In this document: in pieces, positions 51,840-62,337 of the stretch
How the letters are laid out: each line of letters starts with the position of its first letter
Numbering within the stretch: position 1 is the stretch's first letter
Assembly: GCF_032062135.1 (NCBI RefSeq)
Contig: NC_092864.1
Span: forward strand, 24,672,547-24,736,546
DNA length: 64,000 bases
Direction of reading: 5' to 3'
Source: Pyxicephalus adspersus
Lineage: Eukaryota; Chordata; Amphibia; Anura; Pyxicephalidae
Translations under genes and position numbers: made by a program
Notes under the pieces: model-generated
Told to the model about the DNA's origin: nothing
The model's database searches: none
Seen by the model: the letters and a program-made list of their open reading frames with translations, nothing else

Positions 51840-52089
51840 ATTTTCTGGTCCAATGTTACGCTTCACAAGATCTTCATTGTGTCAGAAGCCTTTGGGAAGA
51901 GAGAGGAGGTTCTGGAAAATCCAAGTGCCACCAGGCCCCTTTGTAGAGATGATCTCGCCTTTGTTATATCTGCCAGAGATGTTCCAGAACACAAAAATTG
52001 GATGAGAAGCCTCACTCACCACACAAATCAGCTTGATGGCAGAGTGAGGAGATAGAGGTGAGGAGTGAGCCATAAGATGGACAGGGAGA
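51840..52089 (-). pseudogene. Immunoglobulin C1-type domain exon, decayed
   Basis: On the minus strand a cccag acceptor precedes 52089 and a gtaagt donor follows 51840. The readable frame runs PSLPVHLMAHSSPLSPHSA, then IKLICVVSEASHPIFVFWNI, then GTWIFQNLL, and after a TGA continues HNEDLVKRNIGPEN. The first cysteine (LIC) and the Trp (FVFW) of an Ig fold are in place. The second cysteine region is replaced by the stop, and the N-terminal frame is uncertain. C1 domains of this form follow V(J) domains in antigen-receptor-like and SIRP-like proteins. The V-like exon at 53.2 kb is correctly placed upstream on the same strand. I infer one dead V-C receptor gene; the exact family is unknown. Confidence 0.65.
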
Positions 52090-52959
52090 CTGGGTTTGGA
52101 ACACCGGCATAATAAAAATATTACATGAGTAATAAAATAATTCCTTTATTAAACAACAAACAAAGTTTTAACTCTGCAAAGGACAGATTATACAGAAATA
52201 ATGTTGGCTAGACATATTTGACAAAAATGTGCACCTATTCAATTAGAGAAGTAAAGGAACTTGGATAGTCTAACTGTCATCACCTTGCCTTTGTCATATG
52301 CTCCAGAAAGATATTTTTTATTGATATATTGTATGTATCAATGATACATGATTTGCTATAGATGTTTTTGATGTTTATGTATCAGTGGGGTATCCGAGTT
52401 TAGGCCATTTACTTTTTCTTAGCCTAGTGAATTTGGTGAGGCTCTGCTGACTTCAACTAGTCAATCATGTGCATTATATGCAAATCCTTGCAAGTTGTTG
52501 GGTGTTGGGCATTTTTTCCAACCTTCTGTGCTATTGTTCATATTGGAAACATTCCTGAGGATATACTGTACAGTTTGTCAGATGCTTGCAATTTGGTATA
52601 TTGCTAAAAATTAGATCATGGAAAAAAAAATGTTCTGTCTATGGCCTGCTATAAACTGTCCATAAATAGAATGAAATCTGTCTGAAGATTATTGGACGGG
52701 AAACCTCTGCCTGTCTCTGAGGTGCTTGTAAAACTGTGATGCCGAATACGAGACTGCTACCGAACCCCTTTAATATGGGCTAAGGACAGGGTTAGTGCTT
52801 ATCAGAAAATCTGTCCAGTTCTCTTTTTGTTTCTGCATCTTAGAATATGGCCAGAATTACATACTGGTTACTAGCAGAAATCCAACTGACCAGATATGTC
52901 AAAATCATAATCCCGTACTATTATTCTTGCATGATCTAACATAAGCATAAACCTTTTAG

Positions 52960-53095
52960 ATTGTAAACTCTTTCGGGGCAGGGTCCCCCCCTCGCTCCTC
53001 CTGTGTCACTGTCTGTCTGTCATTTGCAACCCCTATTTTAATGTACAATGTTGTGTAATATGTTGGCGCTATATCAATACTGTTTATTTTTATAA
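52960..53095 (+). repeat. SINE-like unit, ATTGTAAGCTC family (copy 3)
   Basis: gattgtaaactctttcggggcagggtcc, then tgtcactgtctgtctgtcatttgcaacccc, then gtaatatgttggcgctatatcaatactg and an (AAT)n tail. It lies in the intron between the V-like and C1-like exons. Confidence 0.8.
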
Positions 53096-53156
53096 TTACT
53101 AATAATAATAATCATATTAATAATAAAACATACAAGATCACTAATAAAAATCTTAC

Positions 53157-53268
53157 CTTTCACATGCAGAAATGTTCCATGTCCAAAAATAAGGAATGTG
53201 GAATAATGGTAACAGATTCCAGAATCTTCTGACTTTGTGTTGAGTATCTTTAGGCTGGTTTCATAAGG
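53157..53268 (-). pseudogene. Immunoglobulin V(J)-type exon, truncated by a MITE
   Basis: The minus strand reads ETSLKILNTKSEDSGICYHY, then STFLIFGHGTFLHVKG, ending at a gtaaga donor after 53157. This is strand E to strand G of a V domain: the SEDSGIxYx motif followed by FGxGTxLxV, the J-like end seen in antigen receptors and in V(J)-type innate receptors. The canonical second cysteine (YxC) is displaced: the order is C-Y-H, not Y-x-C. The N-terminal two-thirds is missing because a hairpin MITE (53270-53496) abuts the truncated edge. It pairs with the C1-type exon 1.1 kb downstream. Confidence 0.7.
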
Positions 53269-53269
53269 A

Positions 53270-53496
53270 TCATGTTTACATTTATAATTATCCAAGGCTA
53301 GAAAGGATATACTTTCATCAGTAAAGCTAGGTAATCCAGCAAACCTGGAATGGACTTCTTCAAAGTCATTTGCTATTTGCTAGCAAATGGTTTAAATCCT
53401 GAACTAGATCCATTCCATGTTTGCTGGATCACCCAGCTTCACTGATGAAAATGTATTCTCTCCAGCCTTGGAGAACTTTTATAAATCAGGCCCAAT
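53270..53496. repeat. Hairpin MITE that truncates the V exon
   Basis: ccaaggctagaaaggatatactttcatcagtaaagc on the left is mirrored by gcttcactgatgaaaatgtattctctccagccttgg on the right, with a central tcatttgctatttgctagcaaatg. It is in the same family as 29737, 33206 and 62038. Confidence 0.8.
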
Positions 53497-54146
53497 GTTT
53501 TGGAGGTCAATAAAGGACAACTTCAGCATCAGCTACTGCAAAAAAACAACAACCCACCTTTACATATAAAATAAACACACATTGCATAGTATATAAAGAT
53601 CAATAATCAAAAAGTCATTAAATATATCTAGAAGTCAGCTACCAACAATTGGAACCACCAGATACAAATTGTAAATCATGTATTTTTTTATAGTACATAG
53701 TTAATAGCTATTGTAGTTTGCTTTCCTTATTTATTAATGATTTAAATGCAAAACAGGAACTTAAAGAATAGAGGTAAAAATTATCATATATACAAATTAT
53801 GTTACATCAAAACACAAGTGCCAAGATAATTACTTTATTGTATTTAAATACTGTAAAGTTGTAGGTCATGCAGGTTTACCATACATAATCTGTAAAAATT
53901 CTAATCAATAGCAGCAAATATATGGAACTAGAGTTGTCTGAATTTTATGCCATATTGGGAAGTTTCCTACATATTTAATTTTGGGCTTCATATCTGAAGT
54001 GTTGGCAAAATAGAATTTTACAAAATCTCCAACATAAGTTTTATTTTGATCATCTCAACCATTATTTTAAAACATTTTATATAAAACGATCTAAGCTATT
54101 TTTATTTTCAGTCATATTCACAAAGTATTTTACATACACTAGATAA

Positions 54147-54581
54147 GGGGTTCTTAACCAGGGGGTATCCATACCCCTCTGAGGTATGTGAACCAAATAC
54201 TGGGGGTATGGGACTCGATCTCTGGGTACTGGTATTTATTTTATTTAATGTATTAATTCATACTTGGGTAGTTTGTGAATGAAACGCGATAGTAAAAATA
54301 GTTGTAGCTGTTTGTATATTTGTCATTTTTCATTTTTTAATTTTGCTTTTTGTAAATATGATAAGGTTATCAATGCATATGATTTTATTTCATGTACTCT
54401 TCCTAGCTATCCACATCTAAAGTACAGTAAATTTAAGCTGTTGACATGTTTGGAAGTCATACTGGCAACTAATATAAGGAATGGTGTTGATTATTTCAAC
54501 AGTCAAGTAAAGGGGGTACGGGACCATATTGGACAAATCAATGGGGGTCTGGAGTCATCAAAAGGTTAAGAACCCCTGGAC
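54147..54581. mobile_element. hAT-like non-autonomous transposon
   Basis: The left end aaggggttcttaaccaggggg and right end ggttaagaacccctgg are inverted. CAGGGGTTCTTAACC-type ends are typical of hAT (Charlie-like) elements. Flanking actagata/actaaatg could be a decayed 8-base target duplication. No transposase is present. Confidence 0.7.
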
Positions 54582-55003
54582 TAAATGAGTATTTTAGATG
54601 ATTAGAATATTGTGATGAAATAAAATTAAATGATGTTTCTACCTTTGAACATTAAGAGCACGCTGACCAGAGTGATCAGATTAATTTCTGCTTTCAAGCA
54701 CAACACTTCTTAATTTCCTGTGTAATAAACCTTTCTGTCACCACTGGACATATTCTTCTCCTCTTTAGTTGTGATGACCATTCACTTTTTTACCAAATTT
54801 GTATGTAGTAATGATAATTATTATATATGTTATATAAATATAACACATTAATTTTGAGTATGCAAATATGTACGTAATATTCACTTGCTCACTGTATTTT
54901 TTGTTCTTTTGTCATAGAATATACAGACTGTGTGGTTTATAAGTATATCTGCAATAAGTATCAATTTTTTTTTTTGTCAATTTATTCACTGTAGGGATTA
55001 GAG

Positions 55004-55334
55004 TAGTCCCCCTTTATATCTCGGTTTGAAAATTGCAGGCCCGGAATATCGCATTTTCTGTAAACCCGTGTCGTTGTATTGGAAAGCCCAGTGTGGGGAT
55101 GCTGGGAGTTAAAGGAGGAACAAGTCTGGCCAATCGGAATGCCCTATTCATTTGGATTGAATAAATGGGACATTCTGATTGACTGCACTAATAGACAGCA
55201 GCCAATCACAATCGGGATTCGGTTGTGATTGGCTGCTGGCTATTCGTGCAGTTGGGCATCCATGTATTATGGATTTTCGTTTATCACGTTTGTTTTTGGA
55301 ATGTTACCCCTGCAATAAATGGGGGTCCACTGTA
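55004..55334. mobile_element. Tigger/pogo-like MITE
   Basis: The left end tagtccccctttatatctcgg and the right end, read inverted, cagtggacccccatttattg share the pogo-type signature. The right end abuts TA. The interior has an inner inverted pair (ccaatcacaatc and gattgtgattgg-like) at about 55200-55235. Non-coding. Confidence 0.65.
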
Positions 55335-56667
55335 TATGACTAAGAAAAAAGTCCTTCTTTGCTAAAAATGTTTTTTTTGTTTGCATGTGCTTACATTTTG
55401 CAAGTCCAACCTGCCATGCTGACCATCTTGGTTTTAGTGAAACATAAGACTGTAAATGAAAACAGAAAGTTTTTATGTTGGAGATTTTTAATGCTAGAAA
55501 GAGCACTTGTAACATGCTGGGGATAGAGCTGCGATAATGCAACTCCAAGATGTATATGAAGATGTTAGGTTGGCCTACAGGGGTTCAGTGAACCTATGGA
55601 ACATTTCCCAAGTAAATACACGATTTCTGTAAAATGAAGTAAAATCTAGCTGTGAAAATGTATTTTAAAAACAACAGCAGCCACCAGTTACCAAGTACAT
55701 CTATGTTTAGGGTCTTTGCCAACCTAAAATGTATTTTAAATATATTTAATTTTTATTATTTAAAAAAAAATACCTGCACACTTTTTAAAATGTTCCTACC
55801 CAGTGTCCTTCCCAAGCTTTCTCCACCTAGCAATTTTAGTGACAAAGGCATGTTCTATTAGCCTTAAAGTTAAATCCATGCTGTCATCTACGTGTGCATA
55901 CATCAAAATGAACAAAATGATTGGATAAATCAACCATTTATGTTCATTATTACGCCGCATGGTGTCGTTGTACACATAATTGTACATTATGACACACTTT
56001 CCTTACAACATTGCCCCCCCCCCCCCCCAGCCCTTCAGCCTTCTCCCCTTCCCCTGTCATGAGGCCTATCGCCCATTCCTGCTTAGGCCTGCTTATTTGT
56101 ATAGTGTGAACATATGCAGCACTTATAAAACAATACAAATCAGTCCATACCCAAGAGGGGCTTGCAGGCTACAGTCCCTACAGCAGCCATAGAGTGGAGA
56201 AGTAACAGCAACTACTTTGAAAAGTAGATAGGTGATATGGACAGGGTAGGATTTGCTGGGCACATTGTTTCTTCTAAATAAGTGAATAATGCTTTTTCAT
56301 GTGCTGGATTAGGAGAGATGTTTAATATTGTGTACCTAGTTCCCCACAGCTTATCCTGTGTTTACATATGGTGCATACAGCAAAAGATGCATCATCGGGA
56401 TGGGGCACAAAAAATGGCCATACAAGGGGCATCCAATGAACTAAAGTCCCACAACTACAAGCTCCTAAGCTCTACAGGAGTTTGAGGTATTTGCTGCTTC
56501 AATGGACAGAGACACACAAACTTTGCAAAAGCCCTGCTTTGCAAAAATGTTTATTGTTGCACATTACCTATTACCACTCTCCTCTTTATCACTCTCATCT
56601 GGTTCTCTTGTCTAGAATACTAGTATCTTTGTTGTCTGACAATAGAATATGACAAAATATTTCTTAC

Positions 56668-56847
56668 CAAGTGCTACTTGTCCACCAGCTGTTCTTTGAG
56701 ACCTAGTTTTCACTAATACACTTCTACCACTACTACGACCACCACCACCACTACTATCATCACTACTGCCACTATCAGTACCATAACGACTGCTGTTATC
56801 AATACTACTAATACCACCAGCAGCACCACCGCCACTAGCAGACGCAA
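56668..56847 (-). other. Candidate Ser/Gly-rich exon (phase 1-1)
   Basis: On the minus strand an acceptor (ccatctgtag) precedes 56847 and a donor (CTTG/gtaagaa) follows 56668. The 180 bases are open in the frame VASASGGGAAGG, then Ser/Asp/Gly repeats, then RSVLVKTRSQRTAGGQVAL. Entry and exit are both phase 1, as for extracellular receptor modules. The upstream candidate exon ends in phase 1 and would join in frame. The plus strand is a degenerate ACC/ACT trinucleotide array, so an artefact is possible. Confidence 0.35.
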
Positions 56848-57087
56848 CTACAGATGGCAATGAGTAATAATTTTACCATTATCAATGGTTTCCTATTCAA
56901 CATGTCTCTCTTATAACTGCTTATCTCTATTCCTGAGACCAGAATACTTTTTGAAAACATAAAAGGGTTTTGAGAAACTGTGCCCTCAGGTAGAGTGATT
57001 ATGAGTGTGGAAGATGAAGCTGAAGTACCCTGGGTACAGGGGACAAAACATGGCTGGGAAGAATCTGCCTCTTGCTACCTTGCTTAC

Positions 57088-57146
57088 CAGTGGTGGTGAT
57101 GCTGCTGGGATACTCACTACTGCTATTACCCAAAGTTTGATGAATT
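57088..57146 (-). other. Candidate short Ser/Thr-rich exon
   Basis: The minus strand has acceptor cttgattttag and donor CACTG/gtaagc around 59 bases. Read to end in phase 1, it gives IHQTLGNSSSEYPSSITTT, with one potential N-glycosylation site (NSS), joining in frame to the Ser/Gly candidate at 56668-56847. No homologue is recognised. It would suit a stalk, but the flanking genes do not place it clearly. Confidence 0.3.
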
Positions 57147-57149
57147 CTA

Positions 57150-58060
57150 AAATCAAGGGTTGACTGGTGGCTGCTGGTCTCTTGTGATGCTTACCCCAAT
57201 TTACAACCTTATTTTAACATGACGATGACATTTTCAGTAGATGAACAACTGGCAAACCTATTAGCAACAATGTGAGAAAATGTCCTGTGTGTAAAATAAA
57301 TGCTGTGATATGACTTTTATGAGTTTAACAATCTACAATATCCCTGATTAGTAAAATTCCAACTTTTCTTAGGGGAAGTGCAAAGTTTTCCTGATTAACA
57401 GCAGTAAAAATGTGCCCTTGGTATTAGTGTATACTCCTTTTGATTTTTTTTTTTTCTAGACCTCAATTTCCATGATTAAATTCCTTTATATTTGTTTTAT
57501 TCTTTTTGTTTTAATCCTCAATTTAACTGGTTAGCGTTAAGAAAAAAAGTGGACGATAGTTTATATTTTTATTTTATTTAATTTTTTTTTCACCTCTGAT
57601 TAGTCCCTAATTAGTAGTTGGGGGAAATGTGGCTTTGGAAAAAGTATATATTTCTTTAGAAATGCACTATAACCCTGTAATTCACAGAATTGAATTGGGG
57701 GCCCAGGTGCACCACTTAAACACTAAAAAGCAAAATCTCCTTATTCCATCATCTCAGATGTCTGCATTAAGAAAATGAAAAAACTCCTTATATATAAAAT
57801 ATACTTACCTTAAACTTGGCTTCTGTCAAGTGGTGCCTACGCAATGGTAATGTATACCCTAATTATATGTTTGTATATTATTTGTATGTGGATTGTATAT
57901 ACTTTTGGTTAGATGCTGGAAATACTGGGGATGTAAGAAGAAATATCTTCTCTTGAGATGAAATACTGATTGTTCACAAGATCAACAAAAGCTCCTTAAT
58001 ATCTCTCCCTAGTGGGAAGGGGGGTAAGGTAAGTATGTTTACTTTTTTCCTGGTGTTTTT
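57150..58060. other. Spacer downstream of the ITIM receptor
   Basis: No exon was found. On the minus strand an AATAAA poly(A) signal for the ITIM receptor lies at 58071-58066. A word set around aaaatatacttacc(t)ttaaac at 57800 recurs at 59145 and suggests a degenerate repeat. Confidence 0.45.
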
Positions 58061-58579
58061 GACACTTTATTGCAGCAAATTGATTGGTAATAGGCAGATC
58101 TTGCCTTTGAAAGGCCCAGTTTGTAAAATGTGAAAGCTACTGACAAGCATTAGGTGGAGGCACCTCCAGGTACAACAGCTTTCCGTATCCTCTGCTTCAC
58201 CTGAATGCCACTTTGCATCAGCACAACATTTCCGTATCAAAATCAAGACTAGGGATAGAATATCTCATGCAATATTTGGGTTGGATAATCAAAATATAAA
58301 ATGTTATCAAATGCAAACAACTCAAGCAAGTGCTTTACATCCATTGAGCAGTCGCCCTTATCTGCCCTTATCATTGGGCTCAGAAAAAACACAAAACATA
58401 TTATAGACAAGAAACCATTTGCATTTGTTAAGACAGATTACATTTGCAGTTTAAGCTGTGCCTGGATTTGTCTTTTTAGAACAATAGAAAACAGAGAAGT
58501 GCAATAAGTTTGTACGTCCAAAAAAAAAGAGAGAAGTTCTGCAACACCAAAAGGATTTCTAGAGTCTTCAAGTGGCTGA

Positions 58580-58606
58580 TCATCCTTTCACAGCAGCATA
58601 GACAAT
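58580..58606 (-). CDS. ITIM-type receptor, last coding exon (IVYAAVKG stop)
   Basis: The acceptor ttttattttgcag precedes 58606. Eight codons, IVYAAVKG, are followed by TGA (58582-58580). I-V-Y-A-A-V fits the immunoreceptor tyrosine-based inhibitory motif (I/V/L/S-x-Y-x-x-L/V/I). When phosphorylated by Src-family kinases, such motifs recruit SHP-1/SHP-2 (family knowledge). It joins in phase 0 to the preceding exon (58838-58872). A possible poly(A) signal lies about 510 bases downstream. Confidence 0.75.
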   Translation of the reverse strand: MVYAAVKG

Positions 58607-58837
58607 CTGCAAAATAAAAAAAAGTAATAAATAATTATCCACTGAATTTATATTCATTTTTTGTAAGAGAAAAAACAAGTCACAGAATATGGGAAGAAAT
58701 TGAGGGGAGTAAAATAAAGAGTAAGTAAATAAATAAGAGAGAAAGACAGTATGACAAACTCCACCATCCTCACATTTTTTATTTTAAGTATTGCGTTCAG
58801 TAAACTAGATACTGATGAAAGAGGTTTCTTGACTTAC

Positions 58838-58872
58838 CGTGTTATCATCCGGACTAAATCTTACATTTCGTT
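58838..58872 (-). CDS. ITIM-type receptor, cytoplasmic tail exon
   Basis: 35-base exon with acceptor ttgtctttag and donor ACACG/gtaagtc. Two bases complete the Glu codon begun in the transmembrane exon, then 11 codons give RNVRFSPDDNT, ending in phase 0. Short phase-matched tail exons are the usual layout of Ig-superfamily inhibitory receptors. Together with the last exon, the tail ends PDDNTIVYAAVKG. Confidence 0.75.
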
Positions 58873-59537
58873 CTAAAGACAAAAAAAAAAAGTAGCTTTA
58901 TTTAAATTTATAATGATATACAAGTATAATATACTCTATATTCATTATATCCACCTTTCTTCAACTCTATTTAGGACCAGCCATCACATCTAGGTACTCA
59001 CCCTCTACTGAACAGTGTGAATTTATATACTTAATGTGAAGGTTCCACTAAAATGCAAGGTTTGCCTAATATAATTGGACCCCTCCCCAATTTAGATCTT
59101 TGCATCAGAACTTAATTAAAAAAAAAAAACAGAGAAAAAGTTATAAAATATACTTACTTTAAACCCAGGCTCTGCCTTTTGCCACCAAGGTCAAGATACA
59201 TATAGTAGAACTCTGGGAATGCTAAGGATCTCAAATCCTATGAGAAGATACTTCTAAATGTGTTTGTGTATTTACTTATGGGATTTGGGATACTTAGGAT
59301 TCTCAGGACTCAGAGGAAGATCTGTAACTTCACTTTTTTTATTTTAGTGCAAGGTCCCCTTTAATTGCCTTCCACCAAGAAAACTTTGTATGAGTGGCAT
59401 GTAACTACTGGGTACCTGAATGGCCAATTATTAGGCCCAACCACTTATCACCCTGGCAAAGGTTGTATCTCTGTAAAAGCTCCAACCAGTCTGACTAGGT
59501 CCATGCACTTTCAGGGGGGCACAAAAATTTATTTGCA

Positions 59538-59929
59538 TTAACCACCTGAGCGTTACACTGAGGTCTAGATTTCTGTACCAAAAGTGATCCACTGTTTTTC
59601 ATGAAATTTTTTTTTTAAATTGTAGGCCGGCCGGTATCTTGTGTTCAGCCGGCCGGGCGGCGGAACGCAAGATGCCGGGCGGCGGAACGCAAGATACTGG
59701 CCGGCATCTTACCGGTCCCGCTGGCACCCGACGCTGGAGAGGGAGATCGACGGACGACGATGGATGGAGGATGACGCTGGAATAGGAAAACGATGCTAGA
59801 ATAGGAAAACGACACTGGATGTGCACAGCGGGACCATGGAGGTAAGGATGTGGCAAAAATACGGGGTTAACCATCCTAGCCATTTTTTTTTGCCCGACCT
59901 TCGTACGGGCATAACGGCTAGGTGGTTAA
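59538..59929. mobile_element. TTAA-flanked CG-rich MITE (piggyBac/Kolobok-like)
   Basis: TTAA stands at both ends (59538-59541 and 59926-59929), directly followed inward by ccacctgagcgtta and its imperfect inverted match taacggctaggtgg. TTAA targets are used by piggyBac and Kolobok elements. The interior is very CG-rich and contains a 22-base direct duplication (the ccgggcggcggaacgcaaga word at about 59654 and 59676). No transposase. Confidence 0.8.
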
Positions 59930-60896
59930 GGAGGTGGTGATATTGGGTTGCAAGAGCAATAAAATAACCCAAAATAAAATAACTTGCGGCTCCCACATGC
60001 TAAGTAGTCAAACTCAAAGTCCTTTTTCTTCACTTTACATATTCATAAAGAATTAATGACATATAGGTTATAAGGAACTATAGCGGATCAGACGTATTAA
60101 TGTATTTCAAAACCTTAGTGTCTTGTCCTTGGTGTCAAGTTGCAACTTGCAAATAAAATTAGTGGGGAGATCATTGAATGTCTGGAAGCCAATATTTCCA
60201 AATATTGGCCCAATAAACTATTAAAACATTAACGTCTTAATAAACCTTCAGTGTTGGTTAGATAATACCTTTATGGTCCATCAAAAAAAAAAAAGTGTGC
60301 AAAATCTTACAGTTGGTTTAAGATGTTATACCATGAGAAGAAAAACTTGTCTTCCCTTAGCAGATACAAAGTGGAATCTCTACTCCACAGGGAGAAGTTC
60401 AACTTAAGTTTTTAAGTTTATATGTTAGGTTGAAGTTAAAAAGAGCAATAAGGTAAAGTTGTAAGATCAGACCAGAAGACATATATATAATAAGAACATT
60501 TAAAGCAGTTAGTTTTGGGAATTTGGTAAAGACATTTTAGAGTTTGGTTAATAATTGAAGTGTTACCAAACCTGAATTGTAAAAAACAATATAGTTAAGG
60601 TTAACCATCAAGGTTAAAATATCAAATCTTGGTCCTGCACTTTCCTCACTCCACTCTTCTCAGCATACATTTACATGATGACCACCAGTGCCAAGTATTA
60701 TAGAACATTTATTATTGGCTGCTCATGACCAAGAAATGTGTGCACTACTAAAGCCTTAGAATGGAAGTTCAGAAAGAGGGTTGTGGGACAGAGTAAATGT
60801 CAGAGTAACGTCATGACAAGAAAAAAAAAACACATTTAGAAGAGTATATAATATTAATTTAATAAATGTATATGTAATAGCCACCCCTATTTAGTA

Positions 60897-61440
60897 TGAC
60901 ATATAATAAGTATGGAAAGGAAAGAAGGGGGCTTCAAGGCTATTTTAGATTTTTTGTATTTTCAGAAATAAGTAACAACTCATCCTACAGAATTGGCACT
61001 TCTATGCACCAACCACTTCTTGATTTCACAATATAGGCATCATCTATATTACAATCATTAGTGCAACAACTACCGTACTTTACGTAAGCAATACTCTCTA
61101 GCAGAGATTTATTAGACTGCTGCAGTTCCAGCCAACAATAATCTGAAAACATATACGCTTGTTGTATACTGCTAGGGAAGTCCTTCTGGCGAACCGTGTC
61201 AGGTACCAAGACGTTTTTGCGTATCCACATTATATGATAAGTAAAATCTGTAGCATAGTATAATTATGTTCAGCTTAGCAGTCTCCACCCCATGATTTCA
61301 CAATGGGTGATGGTTATGTTTTATTATTGTACTCATGTAATATTAAGAACTGTAATAACTCATTTCTGAAATACAAAAAATCTAAAATAGCCTTGAAGCC
61401 CCCTTCTTTCCTTTCCATACTTTATTATTTAAATTATTAT
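60897..61440. mobile_element. Foldback element with about 60-base near-identical inverted ends
   Basis: Positions 60911-60966 (gtatggaaaggaaagaaggg to ttttcagaaat) recur in reverse complement at 61363-61420 with a single-base length difference. Weaker pairing continues inward. The near-identity suggests recent activity. The interior of about 400 bases contains the gcgaaccgtgtcagg word also seen near 48800, and no transposase. Confidence 0.8.
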
Positions 61441-61599
61441 AATAAAGAAACCACTTATGTGTTTTTAGTGTTGCTTAACTTTTAAGTGTTTGGAGGAAGC
61501 ATTAGAATTTGAGGTGTGCGTAACTTTTTTAGCGGAGCGAAATCTGCATGACTCACCTATCTGCATTATAGACTAGGGCACCGCCATCTTCCTTGTCTT

Positions 61600-61782
61600 T
61601 TTGGTCCTACTAACGATATTTGACCATCTTTATTGGCTGTGCCAATATGATTTACCTACAACGCAGGCATATGGAAATTGACTCATCCCAGCACATGCAA
61701 GGGAAGCCGGGTTTCCCTGGCAACCTAATCTGAAGCTACACATGCGCTTTGATGTCAGAACTTGAGTTCCACTTTAATTTGA
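61600..61782 (-). repeat. Short repeat with taaagtggaac end
   Basis: Ends ttgagttccacttta on plus and contains attggctgtgccaat and catgcgctttgatgtcagaac. Related to 29100-29275 and 32560-32772. Confidence 0.5.
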
Positions 61783-62037
61783 ATGGAGTTGCAGAAGGGT
61801 TAGAATCTATGTCAGGTTTTTTTGCTGTCTGTGCCATGGTGGTAGTGGAAGGAGTAGAGGGATTCACCCTTCTATTTGTTGTGGTAACTATGTGTTAAAT
61901 TTGTTGTGGTCCTATATAGAAAGCAATTGGAAATTCAACATTTTGTAATTGTCACAGGGAATAAGTTTAAAATCTTCCAATAGGTAAACCTGTTCTAATG
62001 AGGGTAAAGAGGAGATATTCTCTAACTTTCTACAGTG

Positions 62038-62264
62038 GTCCTGATTTATTAAAGCTCTCCAAGGCTGGAGAAAATATACTTTCATCAGTGAAGCTGGGTG
62101 ATCCAGCAAACCTGAAATGGATTTCCTTAAAATCATTAGCTATTTGTTACCAAATGTTTTCAGTTCTGTACCAGATCCATTCCAGGTTTGCTGGATCACC
62201 CAGCTTCACTTATGAAAGTGTATCCTCCCCAACCTCCAGAGTTTTATTAAATCATGGCCAGTGT
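62038..62264. repeat. Hairpin MITE copy
   Basis: tcctgatttattaaagctctccaaggctgg on the left mirrors ccaacctccagagttttattaaatcatgg on the right. Inner arms cagtgaagctgggtgatccagc and gctggatcacccagcttcact are perfect inverted words. Confidence 0.85.
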
Positions 62265-62337
62265 CTAAAACCAGAAATATGGAAAAAAATTGTACAGAAT
62301 AGGAATCAAATGATTAGAACACTAGACATAAACTTAC

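Larger units (their letters stand above)
53500..56667. other. Between V-like exon and Ser/Gly segment: transposons only
   Basis: Contains a hAT-like element at 54147-54581 and a Tigger/pogo-like MITE at 55004-55334, plus a run of 15 C at 56014-56028. No signal-peptide or further Ig exon was recognised. Confidence 0.55.
58873..62337 (-). other. Intron of the ITIM-type receptor
   Basis: 3.5-kb intron between the transmembrane and tail exons. It holds a TTAA-flanked CG-rich transposon (59538-59929), a foldback element (60897-61440), a taaagtggaa-ended repeat (61600-61782, inverted) and a hairpin MITE (62038-62264). No extra exon was recognised. Confidence 0.65.
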
